This document shows, in pieces, positions 5,264 through 6,585 of a DNA stretch of 6,585 nt (position 1 is its first letter; each line of letters starts with the position of its first letter). Below the pieces are notes generated by a model that was not told the DNA's origin, did no database searches, and saw only the letters and a program-made list of their open reading frames with translations. This stretch comes from a bacterium (lineage in GTDB: Bacteria; Auribacterota; UBA3054; B51-G9): positions 1 through 6,585 of the forward strand of contig JAOZNZ010000186.1 of assembly GCA_029933535.1 (NCBI GenBank), in the 5' to 3' direction. Made by a program: the position numbers and the translations under genes.

Positions 5264-5279
5264 GTCGAAATAACGTACC
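5264..5279 (-). repeat. Short dispersed repeat, copy 2
   Basis: Reverse complement of the motif at 82-97 with one mismatch (GGTACGTTATTTCGAC). It lies in the spacer between the ferredoxin promoter and the end of the leftward glycosidase-like gene; no terminator with a T-run is visible for that gene in 5281-5344. Confidence 0.45.
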
Positions 5280-5330
5280 TGAATTTTCGTTAACTAATTT
5301 TTTGCTGATATTCCGGTCGCTTCACGCCCG

Positions 5331-5372
5331 CGCAGTAAATGCCGCTATCGCGCCTTTATTCCTGCACTCCAT
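5331..5372 (-). repeat. Third-locus copy of the ATGGAGTGCA...CATTTACTG repeat, overlapping a gene end
   Basis: On the minus strand it reads ATGGAGTGCAGGAAT, a 16-nt middle unlike the tandem units, then CATTTACTGCG. Head and tail are identical to the 52-bp units downstream of hisF, but the centre is shorter and GC-rich. It supplies the last codons and the TAG stop of the glycosidase-like gene. Confidence 0.75.
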
Positions 5373-6585
5373 AACTGCATTGGATTGAATTTATTTCTGG
5401 CCATAATGTACCATGCAGCACCGGAAAGACACCCTTTGTCAGGATTAACCCATTCATCCTTGAACTCCGCAACAATTTTTTTTGCTCCTTTCGGAAGCAA
5501 ACAGTAGAGTTTGTTATAATCTTTCCAGTCTGAACCATCAACAGTAACTTTTACCGGCCGCGCCGTCATCGGCCAGTAAAGATCAATTCCTTTTGGAGGA
5601 TATGAAGTCATATCAATTTCAACAGTTAAAATATTATCATCTGCTTTTGCGCTGAAGTTCAGTAATCCAAAATGAGTCGGCAGTTTTTCAATCAATATTC
5701 CGTTTTTATTTCTCACCCATTTTTCCGGAACACCTGCCATCAAAATTAGTGCCCCATTATTCTCGTAAGCAAGCATTCCACGCAAAGAATTTACATAACC
5801 GGACCCAACCCACGTGTGCGGCATATCACCAATATAATTCGGGAGTCTGGCATCTCCAAAAGCTACTTCAGCAAGATGATTCCAATTTTTTGGTCGTCGG
5901 AAATTAAGCATTGATTCAAGAAGTCGAATTGCTCGTTCCGGCTGATCGAATTTCACAAAAGCCATAATTGACCTGATTTCATAAGGAGTAAATCCTCCCT
6001 GCCAGCCCGGTATATCTCTTTGAACCAATTCTTGATAATATCTTTCAAAAGTATTTTTCATAATTTTATCAGAAACAATACTTTTTTCATTACACGGGAA
6101 AAGAGCAATCGCTGTTGATGTTGGATCGGCATCACCTTTTTCAGCGCAACCGGGAATAAAATCGATATTTTTTTCTTCCATAGTTAATTTTATTGATTTT
6201 TGGATATCTTTGCGAAAGTCGCCATATTCTTTTTCTCCCCATTCCGCGATATCGTTATACCCTAAAATTTTTGCCGCCGCGATACCGTCTTTCCAACCTT
6301 TCAATCCCCAGAAATCATCCCAGTAACTGTGCATTGGCGGATTATAACCTTCATGGCTGTAAGATTTAGGAAAAATACCTATAAAACGTTCGCGCGCCGG
6401 ATCATCTTTCAAATAATTTTTTGCGAGAGTTTTCTTTCTAAGTTCAGCCATATATTTCATTGCATTTTCTATTTTCGGAAAATGACGCTCAAGAAATTTA
6501 CGGTCGTGCGTAAATCGATAAAACTCCATAATCGCGTAAATAAATTGTCCCTGACTGTCATATTCAAGGTCGCTTCCATATCCCG
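5345..6585 (-). CDS. Six-hairpin glycosidase-like protein, C-terminal part (5' end outside the window)
   Basis: Leftward gene running in from the right edge; 412 codons plus two bases are visible and no start is in the window. The frame is open to 6585, so the ATG at 6529 is internal: the preceding residues 'GYGSDLEYDSQGQFIYAI' continue the same domain. Visible residues 1 to about 285 look like the end of an alpha/alpha barrel: 'YDSQGQFIYAIMEFYRFTHD', 'GYNPPMHSYWDDFWGLKG' (79-96), 'GWQGGFTPYE' (193-202) and 'GDMPHTWVGSGYVNSLRG' (252-269). These resemble proteins often annotated as discoidin or F5/8 type C domain-containing, in the six-hairpin glycosidase superfamily. The remaining ~120 residues look like a beta-rich C-terminal domain. 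Acidic residues such as D89, D90 and E202 are candidate catalytic sites, but this is inference. Substrate is unknown; location and signal peptide cannot be judged. The last eight residues are encoded by a repeat copy. Confidence 0.7.
   Translation of the reverse strand, partial: GYGSDLEYDSQGQFIYAIMEFYRFTHDRKFLERHFPKIENAMKYMAELRKKTLAKNYLKDDPARERFIGIFPKSYSHEGYNPPMHSYWDDFWGLKGWKDGIAAAKILGYNDIAEWGEKEYGDFRKDIQKSIKLTMEEKNIDFIPGCAEKGDADPTSTAIALFPCNEKSIVSDKIMKNTFERYYQELVQRDIPGWQGGFTPYEIRSIMAFVKFDQPERAIRLLESMLNFRRPKNWNHLAEVAFGDARLPNYIGDMPHTWVGSGYVNSLRGMLAYENNGALILMAGVPEKWVRNKNGILIEKLPTHFGLLNFSAKADDNILTVEIDMTSYPPKGIDLYWPMTARPVKVTVDGSDWKDYNKLYCLLPKGAKKIVAEFKDEWVNPDKGCLSGAAWYIMARNKFNPMQLWSAGIKAR

Noticed and set aside
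6527..6529. Start codon of the glycosidase-like gene at the ATG ending at 6529
   Set aside because: The frame stays open and domain-like upstream to the window edge, so this Met is internal and the gene is cut by the window.

Overview
The window is a bacterial chromosomal segment, AT-rich between genes, with five rightward genes on the left (thpR, a TIGR03936/DUF2344 gene, an RNase E/G gene, an FmdB-type zinc-ribbon gene and hisF) and two leftward genes on the right (a small 2[4Fe-4S] ferredoxin and the C-terminal part of a large six-hairpin-glycosidase-like protein). Most starts lack a Shine-Dalgarno sequence and are preceded by A/T-rich bases. Together with the gene content and the type of short intergenic repeats, this suggests the Bacteroidota/Chlorobiota/Ignavibacteria side of the FCB group. 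That placement is inference; no rRNA or other decisive marker is present.

Left to right: bases 1-441 hold no gene, only repeat-like debris (an 18-bp inverted repeat pair and a nested GC-rich hairpin). A perfect-consensus sigma70-type promoter (TTGACA, 17 nt, TATAAT) then drives thpR. A 26-bp tandem repeat, three units long, starts inside the thpR stop region and fills the gap to the TIGR03936 gene. That gene, the RNase gene and fmdB are tightly packed (gaps of 6 and 18 nt) and look like one transcription unit. A 110-nt spacer with three successive hairpins separates fmdB from hisF. Downstream of hisF lies a noncoding zone made of a 52-bp tandem duplication, further hairpins, a diverged inverted copy of the same repeat, and a bidirectional terminator. 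The ferredoxin gene is a self-contained unit with its own promoter, leader hairpin, GGAG ribosome site and terminator. Another repeat copy encodes the last codons of the glycosidase-like protein, which runs off the right edge.

Functionally this is mostly housekeeping: RNA end chemistry (ThpR), RNA decay/processing (RNase E/G), an uncharacterised partner commonly found near RNase G (TIGR03936), histidine biosynthesis (HisF), electron transfer (ferredoxin) and carbohydrate metabolism. I see no phage, CRISPR, toxin-antitoxin or defence locus. The most notable signal is in the spacers: nearly every intergenic gap carries a short repeat element, several abut or supply stop codons, and one small family (ends ATGGAGTGCA... 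and ...CATTTACTG) occurs four times in about 750 bp. HisF also carries an unusual insertion of roughly 27 residues.
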